Source: Strigops habroptila
Lineage: Eukaryota > Chordata > Aves > Psittaciformes > Psittacidae
Direction of reading: 5' to 3'
DNA: 64,000 bases
NCBI RefSeq assembly: GCF_004027225.2
Contig: NC_044301.2
Location: 18,586,733 to 18,650,732, forward strand
The position numbers and the translations under genes are program-made. Of the stretch, positions 31,601-46,100 are shown one piece after another. The notes under the pieces were generated by a model. It was not told the origin of the DNA, searched no databases, and saw only the letters and a list, made by a program, of their open reading frames with translations. Positions within the stretch are counted from its first letter, which is position 1; every line of letters begins with the position of its first letter.

Positions 31601-34153
31601 AAAAAGTGCTGTTCTGCTAGCTGTTATGTTTCCAATTACCTGTTAACATCTGAATGGTTGCATTAATTCAAGTATCAGTTAAACTGTTCCCAAAATTCCA
31701 CAGTCTCCACTAAAAAAAAACCAAAAAAATGAATGAAGAGTACTTAGAGCATTAAAGCTTCCCATTATCAAACTCATGAAAGGAAGTCCTACCTTTAGAT
31801 TGGGGGTGAAAGGGTCTGGAAGCCTCATGTTCCGTGGGAAGGCACTCAGGATCAGATTCCTTAGCTGAATACAGTTAGGTGGGATCACATCACAGAAACC
31901 ATAGTGGTAGTCACAAAGAAATTCTGGGAAATCATGCAACAAGACCAGCAACACACGCAGAGTGCCCTGGAAAAATAAAATATGAGAGAGCTTGCAGAGC
32001 CATCCTTCCATGTCATGTGGTCAACATTAACAGGAAGAAATTCATCTGGGGAGGTAGCTAGTTTCTATTTCACACTGGATTTGCATTTAAGATATAAATT
32101 CTAAAAGCACAGTAAATACTATTTTGCTACCAGAACACCTCTACTTTCAGACCACTTTGGTTGGAAACAGCATCTATTAGCTGGCTTTTTTTTTTTACCT
32201 TGTAAAGAATTTGCATAGGTTTGGCAAGTTCCACATTTCTAAGGAAAGGAGCCAAGTACTTGAAGAGATCGATCAGTAACTGAGCGTACATAGGCCAACC
32301 CTGCCAAGAGAAAAACAGCAGGTGGAAAATGTGCAATGAAGAGCAGTTAACTTCAAAACCATAATTAGATTGGTCTTCATAGAAACCTGGATCAGTTATG
32401 TCCCACTGCTAGCTCTAACAGTGAGTGCGGCACAGCTTTAGCTGCACATCATATGCTACAGGTGTTTCCAGAACACTACATGCCATTCTGAGTTAACAGT
32501 ATTTGGGCTGGACTACAGCTCTTCCAGACTTTGACAAAGGCATGTTTATTAACTTTAAACTATGGGCTGTAGGGTAAATTATTGACACAAAGATTCTCCT
32601 CCATGCAGTTAGGTGACTGTGAATATGGAAGACAACAAAACAGAACAGCCATGCTACTAGTGCACTTCAAGAGACATGAAACAGCACCACACCAGATAAG
32701 CATCTGTGTGAGCTTTTTAATTCAGAAGAGAGAAACTGCAGCCACACCTTCTGCTGTGGTGTATGTGCCAGCATTCTTGCAATAAATATCCGATGGGAGA
32801 TCAGTTCCAGCCAGGCATAAACAAAACCTGGAGCTTTTGTAGGCCTCAGGATGTGAAATGTGTTACTGAAAGAAAAGTTAGAGCAGGTTAGAAGTGCACA
32901 GCAATAAGATTGCTTTTCATAACATCGAAGGAAAACATACACAGCCCTAGAAGCAAGGCATTTTAGCATCTTGGGTTTTACCAGTCATCTTCCTTAAAAC
33001 AATTGAGTAGACAGTATACAGAAGAACCAGTTACTCCAAATGGGATTAAGCCACAAAGGAACAGTCAGACAGCTTTTGGATGAAAAAATCTTGATCCTAC
33101 CAGGAAAGAATAAGCATTGGGGCCAATCTCAAATACATACCAGAAAGCTGTGAGTGTCTGGAAGTTGATGGTTTCTAGCACATGCTCAGGAGCATTTAAT
33201 TCCAACAGCAGCATGATGAAAATGCGATGGTAAGGAAGTTGCTGAAACTCACTCTGCCGAACATCATGGTCTTGCAGAAGAACTCCCACCACAATACCAA
33301 GGACCTAGAGAGATCAAGGCATGTTAGTGGTGACAGCAAGAATTACTTTGCAAGTCAACCTGCAGGTAATACTTTAACCACTAGGAAAAAAAAAATAACC
33401 TGTAGATTCTAACAAGAACCAAAACTTCCAGTTATTGGCAGTTATGCAAATTAATATAATTTGTATCAGCAACTCCCAACCATGATACTTTGTTCTCCCT
33501 GTCCCATGGGTCACAATGACTGACTGGGCAGTGTTGGGAGACCTTAGCTACCTAAGACCGCCTAGCCATAAACAGAGTAGTGTAAGAGTATAGGCAAGGC
33601 CCTCACAAAATCAAGGCAGACACCCAGGAATCACCTACTTTAAACCACACTTTTAATCCCTCAAAACAGCAGCAGAGGACTTTTTCATTTCAAGGCACAA
33701 AGGTGAATTTCAGGTTTGTTTGATACAAATTCTTTGTGAACAAGAAAGCCACCTGGCATCCTGATGCTCCACTCAACAGTTTATCAAGTTCTCAATCTGA
33801 TCCATCAGCAGTAGCCTGCATTAAGGTCTACATTTCACATTAATCAGCAAAGGTACGCCCAATTCTGCACTTTAAATGCAAGGAGTGCAAAAAGGGTTCC
33901 CAACCTTATTCAGGAGGTTGATCTTTGTAACTGTGTTGGTTGCCTCCCCAGAGTGCTTCACTAGCAGTGCAATAAGTCGCACAAAGGCATCCAGATTGTG
34001 GTAGCACTTGGCTCGAATCATAGTGGGGTTGGCAGCGGGGTTATGCTGCTGCTCAGCCTGAGCACGATAGCTGATTTCAACACACATTTCGGTGCAGAGG
34101 CGGAAAAAGCGGGTGATCAGGTCATCAGTTTTCAGGATTCCTTGCTGGTGCAT
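28046..34153 (-). CDS. CNOT1: CNOT1 exons encoding the NOT1 superfamily homology domain (CNOT2/CNOT3 binding) and C-terminus
   Basis: Exons: 33905-34153 ([20 protein letters not shown]), 33141-33304 ([17 protein letters not shown]), 32748-32865 ([14 protein letters not shown]), 32199-32300 ([19 protein letters not shown]), 31793-31966 ([20 protein letters not shown]), 30259-30408 ([19 protein letters not shown]), 29070-29250 ([20 protein letters not shown]), 28506-28638 ([15 protein letters not shown]), 28269-28403 ([15 protein letters not shown]) and 28046-28124 ([17 protein letters not shown], stop TAG). This is the most conserved module; it docks the CNOT2-CNOT3 heterodimer. All splice sites are GT-AG. 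The introns hold simple repeats and no genes that I could identify. Confidence 0.96.
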
Positions 34154-37100
34154 CTATCCAGGAAAAGAAAAAACCCCAGAACTATAACCACAGAAAGTGC
34201 ATTCCACAACTTATTTCAAACAACGCACACTTTACAAAGCATCCACCTTGCCTGGCACAGTTAATTTTTACCCTGCTCTCAAGAGAGATGGGTAGCAAAG
34301 CTATCTCTGCTACTCCTCCCCAATATGAGTATTTTCAAGGCAATTTGAAAGTGGCAACACAGTTTCAGTGAAGGCATTTACACCCAAATAGAGTCTTTTT
34401 TATCCCGATTCTTTTCGACCATCATCATAGCTGAGGAACCTGTTTCAGTATCAGTTCTGCCACCAGCACTCAACCTTGCATGAAGGTCAGCAAGAGGCAG
34501 CAGCAGTTCAGTCTGTCTGGCCTTCAGGAGCCCACTCAGGGCATACAAGCTCTGGGAAGGGCAGACTTCAGCTGCTAGCTCAGGAACCATCGCTACTTTG
34601 CAGCGACATAGAATCCCAGACTGGTTTGGGTTGGAAGGGACCTTAAAGCTGATCCAGTTCCAACCCCCTGCCACGGGCAGGGACACCTTCCACTAGACCA
34701 GGTTGCTCCAAGCCCTGTCCAACCTGGCCTTGAACACTGCCAGGGATGGAGCAGAAGACTGCAGAAACCATTTGCATTTGGAGATTGAATTTTCCTTACA
34801 GGAACATTACATGCAGAGAAAGACTGGGTGGGCTTTTTTTTTTGTTTTGCATTGGGGTTTGTTTTTAGTAACATACATCTTAAATAGACTTCCTTTTTTT
34901 TATTTGTTACCTGTAGCATTAAAGCCATCAAAATGAAATAAATTACATTGCAGGAAACCTCTGTGTTTTGAATAAAGCATCTTCTAAAATCCTACTGCAC
35001 AGACATGAAGCTGTATAAACAGTATAACTGTTAACTCTTAGAGAACTTCTAGTATTTCTGGAGAAACCTTTGTTTCAGAAAAGGAATTAATGTATCTGCC
35101 TTCAAAAGTTCTATGCTCCTTGTTCTAAAGACTAGTGCAAATAAAGCAATACATTTTAAGCAGCCAAAATTATAGTTAAGTTCAGTAACAAGACCTTGTT
35201 TAACACAGTTATTACAAAATATTCCTCAAAAACCCCATAGCTAATGCCTGTAAGGAAAAAGTTATCTCTCAACACTGCACTTTGATATATTGCATTTGCT
35301 ATTTCAAATCTGATCAAGTATGTACAAAAGGTAAGCAAACAATTGTGATAAGAGTGAAGCAGGACAAAAGTGCATTGAGCATTACGAGTACACTATACTG
35401 AAGTATGTTTTATAAGCATACTTTAAGGTATAAAGAGGAAGGTCACATGAAGAGGTAAAATTTATTTTTAAAAAGTGAGTTTAACACAAGACCCATTGAA
35501 AACATTTCAAAAAGATGCTATGCAGAAGTCGTCAGACCAACAGAAAGCTGAGAAAATACTGCAAATACACCGTCGGGGGCTTCCTTACAGCTGCAGTCAA
35601 GGAGCTGCCTGGAAGACAGTTTTATGATGATGATTGCAGATATATAGGGATTTTGGTACCACACATATTTGGCTACTGAGGGCATCTCCCTGCTCAGTCA
35701 CAGCTGGAAGGCAGATGTGTGCTGTTCATCACAGCTGTTAAGGTGTCCTGGAGAAAAATGTTGGAGGCCCTTTAAATTTAGGCACCTCTTTAACTAATGA
35801 AGTTTTAAGTTTTTCCTCACTCTAATGAATGATTCCAGTTAGAAAAAGGATTCCCTTGTTCACATGGTCTGAAACAATTCACTTGCAACTCTATTTAGTA
35901 GCAATTTCCTTCTGCAGGCTGTCAGAGCTTTTACCTATTACCCATAAGGAGCAACACTAGTCAAGCTTCATTACACAGAGCATGTCAGAACTATTCCCAA
36001 GAGCTATCTCAGCTGAAGCTCTCCCACCAAACTTATCCCAAAACTGAACTGACAGCGTGTTGCTACAGTATCTGAAGAACATGATTTGGTGAAGGATAGG
36101 GGTTTCTGCAGAACTTTACCATCAAAACCAGGCAAAATTTTGATAGTCAACTGCCATACACCTGAAAGTTTCAAAAGGATGCTTTAAAACGGAGGGCATC
36201 ACACCCTACTGATGTTGAATAAAACCCACTTTCTTCCCAAAAGCTCTACCTGTCCAACAAATGCAGAGAACGCTTTGGTACTGTCACGGCCCGCTGCAGC
36301 TGAATGGTAGAGGTTCACCCACTCCCTCAGCAGGTATTCTGCCTTCTCCCTCAGACCTGGTGGGTCATCATACTCAGAGGCTTGGGAAATTCCTGAATGC
36401 ATCATGAAATTGGGACCTCCATGAGCACGGTCAATCATTGCTTCATAGTTTGATCGGACCACTTCCATCAGCTGGGGTAACCTAACACAACAGAGCAAGA
36501 GCCGGGTTAAAATTTCTCCTCCCCCAGAAGGTGCAGGAACCAGAAAGCTCAGTCAAATATAGCTGAAAGAAAGCAAATTATTTCTTATACTAAATCTTCA
36601 TATCTTCCAGTCCTCACTGGAATAGCAGAAGTCATGGATGCAGATACATTTATGATGAAAGAAGGAACACTGAAATCATCCAAACTTTGAAGTTCCACTC
36701 CAATTTATCCAGTGGCGTGCTGCAACAAAGCACCACAAGTACTAGAAATAACTTCACTTTTGCAGGCTTCAGAAGCCCTAAAATGCTCTGAGACAGTGAG
36801 ATGTCAGTGCTAAACAGCCTGGCTGGGGCACTACATTTGGCTGTAGTGAAAGTCAAGTCATACAGCAAAGACAGTGCACCCAAACCGCAGGTGAAAGGAC
36901 TTTTGTTTCAGGACCTCCCACTAGCAGTTGTGTTGGTAGTGGCAGCCACTGCCAGCACCAGCACCAGGTGCTGGTTGCTCTCACAGCAATCCCAAGTTCT
37001 CCAAGTTCCAATCAATTTCTTCCTCAGACTCAGCAGCAATTGCTTCCACCTTAGTAACAGGAGGCCTGCAAGTCCCACAGGTATTTCCAGATGCAGTGGT

Positions 37101-40100
37101 GGTTTGCTGCCCAATTATCTGCTGGTGGATACACAAGCCACACAAGATTGGTGTATGATTGCTTTGTAGACTCCAAACAAAATTGTCTAAAGAAGCAAAG
37201 AGGATTGTCTAATTTGAGGAATTGCTTGTGATTAACAAATAAGCGTATTAACACCTAGATATTGAACATCTGAACACATAAAAATTTTGCCTAAATTTGA
37301 GATGAGGCAAGAATTCAAGCAAGTTTCTCACAGTACCATGGTATTTTGGAGCACAGTGCATAGAAGGGTTTTCCTGATCAAGCATTCAGTTTGCCATGAT
37401 GCTGCAGCTGCCTCTATTTTGACATAAAAATCAGCACAATTACATTGGAGTAACAGCTTCGACATAGGACTGCAGCCCTGGAGAAAATTTAAAGCTGTAT
37501 GATTTGAGACATTGTCTATATAACATTCAAATCATAAATGAGCACAAGTAGTAATATATTGCACAGTATTTCAATCTCACCCTTCTGGGGCATTTCCTCT
37601 GGAATGAGCATTAATCCTCATGAGTGTCTCAATTGTGTGAAACAGATCTGCCTCTGTTACATGGGCAACGCTTCTCTCATCCACCAACAGGATCTTTACC
37701 AACTGCATGGCAAATGCCACAGCCATGTAGTTCAAGCCATTCTCCATTGACTGTCAACATGAAAAAGGAAATTAAAGTTCAATCACAAATCTTGCAGTGG
37801 ACTGACCATCACGATTCTCCCCCAAAAGAGCAGGTTCCCTTTACCTGAGCCAAGTGGAGGTCATACTGCTGCATGTTAACAAGGTGATTGCGGATCAGCA
37901 GCTCCACAGCTTCCACATTGTACTTGTACTCATCTCTGCATTCAATCAGGCACCTGAAGAATTGGACTGCTTTTAAAAAGTGTACTTAACACAGCTTAAG
38001 TGAAGCAACTCAAATCTAATACTTCAGAAACTGCCATTCACCATGATTCGTTACTTGGTTCCAAAAGAAGCCTCTTCTAGAGCATTCTCTGAGGTAATGT
38101 TTGAGTTCAGAACAGCAATCAGCCTCAAGCATTTGTTGCCCTGCACAACTGGTCACAACAGCCCTTCGAGAGCTTCAGCAGAAGCAGCCTCTCTTCTGAG
38201 GACAAAGTGGCACAGCTGCCTTGCTGAAACACCAGTGCTCCTGCTGCAGGCGTATGCCATGTCACATAGTTTGTGACAGCTCACAGATTCTCTGTAAAAT
38301 GAGGGACACCCCCCCCAAGCATTTCTAATATCTAATTCCATTGAAGATTCCTATCATGTTCTAGATGAAGCATCATTATCAGAAGATCTAGTTACTTTTG
38401 GAAAAAAAAGCTAGTTGTTTTTTGTCTGTCCAAATTGCAGCAATGCAAAATCTTAACAGGCAAGAGATTCAGAATAACACAGGAACTCCCAAAAGATGAT
38501 GAAAGCTACATCAATGTTCCTGTTGTCTCATAACTGACCTAGTAATTTGTTTATTACACCATGGAGATCCATAGGCACGGCCATCCTGCAGAGCCTTCAG
38601 CACAAGCAGATGACACTCACGATAGCGAAGCAGGAGGTCAGCATCTGCTCCACTGGTGGCATCCAGTAAGCCCTCTACAGCCTAGAATAGATGCAATCTG
38701 TTAGCAGAGGAAACAAGTCCTCTTTCAAATCTTCTGCAAATTACATCAGCAAGAGTTATCACCAGAAGACTCAGATTTGCTAAAACCAATTTAGTCATGG
38801 TGTTGACCCCTTAATGAGACTGTGAGATTTTACCAGCTACTATAGCATCTACATGTTCATTGCACACAGCTGTCCTACCACAAACAAGCCTCTCTATGCC
38901 CCACTGGCTTTATATATGCACCAGTCTGAAAGGTTGCATTAGTTTGTGCTGCAGCTTCTCTAAGTCAATGCCTCCTCACAAGCAATTCTGCACATGGCTC
39001 ATGAAAAACAACATAGAAGGGGATTTGCAGAACCTGCCAGAGGTCAACTCTGAGATACATCTGTGCTAGTCTATAGCAAATGGAAGATAAGTTTTACAGG
39101 GGCAGCACAATTTACATGGGCAAGTCCTAGTCAGGATTAGATCCTTTAATAGGTACAAGCACTACCAGCCAAGAATAAAGAGTTTCCCTCCAGCTTTCAG
39201 TACTTGTGTTCCGCCACTGTTCTTGGATCCTCAGGTAGACAGCTCCATATCCTTCCACTATCCTCAAATGGATTTTTCTCCACGTCACTATGCTCTGCAC
39301 TACTAACCAGGCACAGATACCAGCTCAGAGCTCACTGTGACACTCCCCACCTGGTATAGCCTACTAGTTCTGGCTGGGATGGAGTTAATTTGCTTCCTAG
39401 CAGCCCATATGGTGCTGTGCTTTGGATTTGTGCTGAAACACTGTCAACAACACACCAGTGTTTTGCCAATTGCTGAACAGCAGTTGCACAGCATCAAGGT
39501 TTTCTTTCCCACCCTGCCTCCCCCACCAGTTGGCAGGCTGGAGATGGGCAAGATGCTGGGAAGCAACACAGCTAGGACAGGTGACCCAAACTGAATCAAG
39601 GGATGTTCCATACCATATGACATCATGCTCAGCAATAAAAGCTCAGGGAAAGTAGGATGAAGGGTGGTATTCATAGCCATGTTTGCCTTCTCAAGCAAAT
39701 GTTCCATGTGCTGAAGCCCTGCTTCAGGAGTGGCTAGACAGCTACCTGCTGATAGGAAGTAGTGATTTTTATTTTTGTTCTGTTTGTGCACATGGCTTTT
39801 CTTTCCCTACTAAACTGCCATAATCTGAATGAACAAGTCATCTTGCCTTCCCTTTATTTTCTCCCTGTCCTTCAGAGGAGCAAAATGAGCAAGCGGCTGG
39901 ATGGATGTTTGGCTGTTGGCCAGGGTCAACCCACCAGGCACACTCATTTATCAGTTACTGCAAAATACAATCACCAAGTGTACCACTATAAATCCAGTCC
40001 TATGCTCAGTAATATCTACCTACACAGGCAGTCCAAATGTTGTCTTAGCTTCCAAATCATCCTGAAATCAAAGACTGTTCCTGAGTGCAATAGCTCTCTA

Positions 40101-43100
40101 CTTGCCCCATCTGAACAAAACTACGTCCCAGGATTCTGTACCTGCTTCTTTCCACAGCAGCCTGGCCACCAAGTGTACAAAACACCAAGTGAACACCATG
40201 ACCCTCTTCCAATTTTATTTACTGGATTTCCAAAGACAGCAGTTGCTTAGTACTGTTCACCAAGCAAGTTCCACAGGATGCATAAAGGTACGCAGTCACC
40301 AGCAAGGCAATCCACAAGCCAGATGAGTAATAAACTCAAGGTGAGTTGTTACAGGAGAAGAGTTGCTAACACTCACCTTCTGCAGTAGTCCAAGTGCAGC
40401 AATAGCATCTCGGGAGTTCCGAGCCACTACTACAGCCTCCAAGAGGCTGCGCAACGCTTGAGCTTGAGGATTCATGGCCAGGGCGTGTGGAATGGACTGC
40501 AGGTGCTGCTCCAGTTCTGTCATACATTTGTCATAGATTTGTGCTACATCATCTGTAGCCCAAGCTTGCTGCTTAAAAAAAAGTGGGAATGAGTGATTTT
40601 TGCAAGGATCATATTTGTGAAACTCAAATACTAACTGGCTATTCTGTATCCAGAATTTAGACCTCTACAGTACTGTGGTTAGTTATGCTGGCATTTTAAA
40701 TACACAAATATGAGCAAATTAAACTGTGGAAATAACTAGCAAACAATTCCAGCAGTCCTTAAGACCGAGAATGCATACAAAAACCTGATTGTTATCTCAA
40801 AATCCATGCTTGCCATCCATGGTCTTCCTGCAAAAGTAACATGGGATTTGAATAAAATGTTTCACTGCTACTAAAACTACATGTAGTAATTACAATTTGC
40901 AGATCTTGTCCCAATTTGGGTTACAACCCCTTAAGACTGGATATAAGTTTTAATGTTAAACTAATGGCAACATAAAACTAATGCATCTTACAACCACTAC
41001 TCCCAAGCCTGATTCTTACTATTCTTCTAGCAAAGGACACAAGTTCCACAATATTCACCAACAGGGCTATAGTACTCACAAACCGATCAATTCAGAAATC
41101 TCTACCTTCATAGGCTGAGCCAAGAATCCTGTGGGCTGAGTTAAGTCATTGGTAGGCAGGAAGCCAGGGACATTGCGTGCAAACTCTTCATAAACAGCCA
41201 GCTGTTTTGGGTCCACACCTCCAACCTTTGCAATGAAAAGAACAGGCATTAACCTCATTGTTAAGCAGTGGCATGTAAGAATGTAAGAAATGAGGGTAGT
41301 TTGTGTAACAGGTAGCTGCTCAGTCACACTCTTAAACTGAGTAGGATTCAGCTGCTCTGCACTGAGGTCCTATGTCTTCAGCCACACCTTCTAACAAGAG
41401 GATTTTGCTCTACAACTGCAGCTCACATTCCCAGAAGCAGGAACAACTGAATAGTGGCTTCATGCACATTTAACACACAAGAAATGCTCTGCTGAGAGCA
41501 CAAGGTATGTCCTTTAAAGGAAGAAAACATGAGATAAGACAACAAAACAGACTAGTCACCTTTCAGTGAAAGGAACAGCACAGCACAAGAGACAGGACTT
41601 CCAATATCCTCAAGGAATGGAGGAAAATGAACACTCATTGTGGACCAACATATTCATGCATTTCCATTACTAATCGAGCTAATAGTTGCACTAGTAGACA
41701 AGACTAGCAATATACAGGATTGCTCAGCTGAGGCTGTGCCACCCACTTTTGATTATCAGGAGGGGGAGAACCACCACATCAGTATGGCTCAGTTAATATC
41801 CTCACCTTTAACCTGATCTGTTCTGGCATCCTCTCAGCCTGGTAAGTTAACACAACAGGATCACAGTACCGACGACCCTCTTGTCTAGCATGTTTTCTGA
41901 GCTCAAATTCCTGGGGGAAAAAAAACAAACACCACACTGATTTTTAGACACTGAGTCTGGATATATATGAGCACATATAATGCTTCTAAAAGGCAGCAAT
42001 CCCATACTTACAGTTGCGAGCCTCTTGTCCATCTCAGGACCTGCCTTTTCCACAGCAGTCTTCTGGATAAAGCAGCAGGCCAGCTCACAGTTGTCCTGTG
42101 CTATCTGGGCTGCTGCCTGCTCCATCATGTCCCTCTGTTGTGGGGAGGCTGCCTATTGAAAACCACAATCATCAGTGAAGGCTGTAAATATTATTAATAG
42201 CCTTAAAATCTGCACCACTGCCTGTACAGAACATGAACAATAAAAAGGAATGCTCTTAGGAATGCACTCTCTTTGCATGGAATATACAACGGTAAATTTA
42301 ATTTTGCATAGCTTTGAATAAAACATGGAGGCAAGACAACAGCAGACTTTCAAACAAGGAACAACACAGCAGGAGGTTCTCCATCTTCTCCACCAACCTA
42401 CCTCCAGGGCATAGACATAAAGCTCTGCTTTGGACTGATGCACCTATGACAGATGCTAATGCAGGAAAAACAAACCTCACATCACAGTGTAAAAGTTCTC
42501 CCACTTCCTAGGTTGTAATCAGAAGATACAAAGGTGCATCACTAAATGGAAGAGTAGTCCTAACCCTTTTTCAGTGGGTTCCATTTCTGATACAGATTTT
42601 CTTCTTTCCTTCTTGGAGTCTGGTTTAAGAGAACCCTGAACAGTTGGACTTACTTTCCAGGGTGCAAAGCAGCAACTCCCACTAGAAATAGAATATACAT
42701 AAGGCAGCAAATAATCCAATCTACTTGGATTTGCTTGCCCATTAAGATCTACCCCTCTTTCATTAATCCCTGAGAACTAAACTACTTCTCTGAAAAGAAA
42801 TTCTTGTTAACTCACTTCACAAAATAAGCCAGATGTGAATTTCTAGATGTCTTGTACAGTACTTTTTCTGCAACACAATGTTTTTATAATTACCCCTTAA
42901 AGAAAACTTCCTTGGATTACAAGTGGCCCTGTATCAATGCCACATCTTCAGGGATAAAAAAAATTGACTACTATGTTACATTTTCACAGCATTTATCACA
43001 TTTTGCAAGCACTGCAATACACGGCACTAAGTCTTCCACAAAACTTGGGTTACTTTTGCTTATGCATGTTCTTCAGTGGCACATTACACCTGGTAGATAT

Positions 43101-46100
43101 GCCCAGCTCTAACACTGGTCTGTGCTCACCCTCCCTCCACAACTGTCACATTGCTACCTTCTCTTGGATACCACCCAAGAGATAACCAGCATTTCTCCAA
43201 GGACCTCCTTGTCTGAACTGTAGTCATATCTGATATCTTACTGTGTTCAGCTCTGGGGCCCCCAATGCAAGAGGGATGTGGACCTGCTCAAGCAAGTCCA
43301 GAGGAGGCCATGAAGATGCTCCTAGGGCTGGAGCAGCTCTGCTCTGGAGACAGGCTGAGAGAGCTGAGCTTGTTCAGCCTGGAGAAGAGAAGGCTCCTTA
43401 AGGGGAGACCTTAGAGCAGCTTCCACTGCCTAAAGGGGCTACAAGAAAGCTGGAGAGGGGCTTTTGACAAAGGCCTGTAGGGACAAGACAAAGGGGAATG
43501 GCTTTAACCTGACAGAGGGGAGATTGAGATGAGATCTTAGGAAGAAGCTCTTCCCTGTGAGGGTGCTGAGGCGCTGGCACAGGGTGCCCAGAGAAGCTGT
43601 GGCTGCCCCATCCCTGGCAGTGTTCAAGGCCAGGTTGGACACAGGGGCTTGGAGCAACCTGCTCTAGTGGAAGATGTCCCTGCCCGTGGCAGTTAGAACT
43701 GGAGGAGCTCCCTTCCAACCCAAACCATTCTAGGATTCAAGCATGAATCACAGCAAGACTGCATACCAAAGGAATATTTCTGCACATACCCCCCCCCCAA
43801 TCAGAGGATAACAGCACTTTCTCTTATGGTTACCAGCTTGACACCCAAACTCCAAACTGTAATTAGCACAGGTGCTAACAGTGGTCACTGGCTGAGCTCA
43901 CAAAGAAAGCAATACTAAAACTCTTTACTCCCATCCTTGTGTTTAAGATGGATGGAACAAAATTCACTTGTATGCTTTTCCTGCTCTTCATCTCAGCAAT
44001 CATGTTACCTGAAGTTCTGTATATGAAGGGTCAAATGTTTGAGGCCTGGGAGTTACAGCACAGACTATCCATCCCATACCTGCAGATGCAGTTCTCGGTA
44101 ACATTTTGCGCTCCCTTCAGAACATTAAATTCTGTCCTCAAGGCAGTTGCCATGCAGGAGGAGCAATGCCGCTGCAAAAGGGCCTTTGCACTGTCACTCC
44201 CCACGAGATGGGAGACAGTGACATGCCCTTAAGCAAGAGATAGGCAGTCCCTGAACTATTTATCTTTTAAATCCCTGAAAGGATCTATGCCTTGATCTTT
44301 CAGAGATCTTTATGCTCTTGTGTCTGTGCTGACACCAATGGTAAGCACAGCATCTATTCTAGGTAGCAGCTGCTGTTCTGGCCAGCAGGTCATGAACTGT
44401 TCCATTTAGTCAAGAAGGTAAAGCTATCACTTCAGCTCAAACTTTTTTCATTGAGACCTGAAAATAGCCTCTAGAAAACCCAATGAATTCACAAGCTGTG
44501 CAGAAGAGTCTTTATATATCTGCTAACAGTGAATAAAATCTGCCTCAAGCATGCATGCTGAAACAATCCCAAGACATCACCAGAAGGTCCCAGAATCAAT
44601 TCTGTCCTCCCCACTCCAGCTTTTCTACCTCAAACCCCACAGAAAGATAAGCACTCCAAGGCTTCATGATGTGATCAAACTGGAGAGAACAGGGTGGCAA
44701 AATGAAAAGGTAGTTGGGAAGTTTGTGTGCAATAAAGCAAGATCCACCTTACAGGCTTTAGAGTGCTTGACATGAGCTGTAATCTCAGCACAGTCTTTCT
44801 GCTGTAGTTCCACAAGACTCATGAGATTTTTGTCCACTAAATTAAGCTCCACACTAGTTAAGCCGCATAATTAATCAACAAGTCTACAGTGTGGAGAACT
44901 GATTTGCTAGTGCTGGATGTCTACAGTCCTGTAAGTTGGAAATAAGCTTCAGATGATGTGCCTCTTACCCTCAGTGCAGTAGCAAAACTATTTTTCAAGT
45001 TGGTAGCTATGCTCATCAGCAAAGGTTCCCTGCAGGTGATCATGGCCATCCCAGCTGTCAGGTTCCGCATCATATGGTGCGCAGCCACACGCATTCGTGA
45101 CTCCTCTGAATCCAGTGCAAAGTCCTTCCTGACTATCTGCTCACAAGTAGTCATGGCAATCTTAATAGATCGATCCACCACTGGATGGACAAGCTCTTGC
45201 ACTGCTCTCTCAATCGCCTGCCGCACGCACTGCTTCAACTGCGGGTGGGCTTGGAACAGCGGGATCTGGAGAAGGGTTAGGGAAGTGAGAAAAAAGTTGT
45301 TCAGAAACTGTTTAGGGTAGATGGGATTCTAGTTTACTTTAAAGTTTACTGTCATAGCTCATTTGCAGCATGGCACTCCCATGTTCCACATGCAGCTATT
45401 ACAATGTTTGGCAATTCTGTAACTGGGACATATGACCATTTTTCTTCCAAAGTTGCACAATGCAAAGGCTAACTTAAGAGCAAGGTCACTGACTGGTCAA
45501 AGGGAGCATGGAAGCTCCTTTTAAGCTTAAGCCCCAAGAGCAATTATCCCAACTGACACTTATTGCCAGAAATAAACTTGATACTAATGTCACAGTGAAA
45601 GATCACTTGACCATCTAAGATTGCTAATGCAACTACTAACCACACCTGAAGTTCTCCATTTGATTACTTGTTAGCATGCACCCACCCCATTACTTTTGAG
45701 AAGTGACTATCCAATAACTTCAACTTACAAACTGCTGCTCCCACCCACTGAGATCTGTGGTGACACTGGTGGTAAGAATTTTTATAGCAAAGCAAATCAG
45801 CTCTAAAACTTACCGTTGGATTTAAGGTAATATGTGGAGCCAACCCTCCTAAAGAATAGACGTTGATGTCATGGTAACTGTACTGGGGCTGTGGAGGAAC
45901 CGTGGCTGTACAAGTGGCACTGGTAGCTGGAGTTGTAGAAGCAGCTGTAAAATACAAGAATGTTTGTATTGAACCATTACTGAAAAGCAAATGCTTATAG
46001 TGGAAGTATATAATTCTCATTTAAACCAGCAATAAACCAGCAAGTGATCAAGAAGCAGCTTTGCACTTTGATCATGAAGCCTCCTAAACTTATCAAGCAA

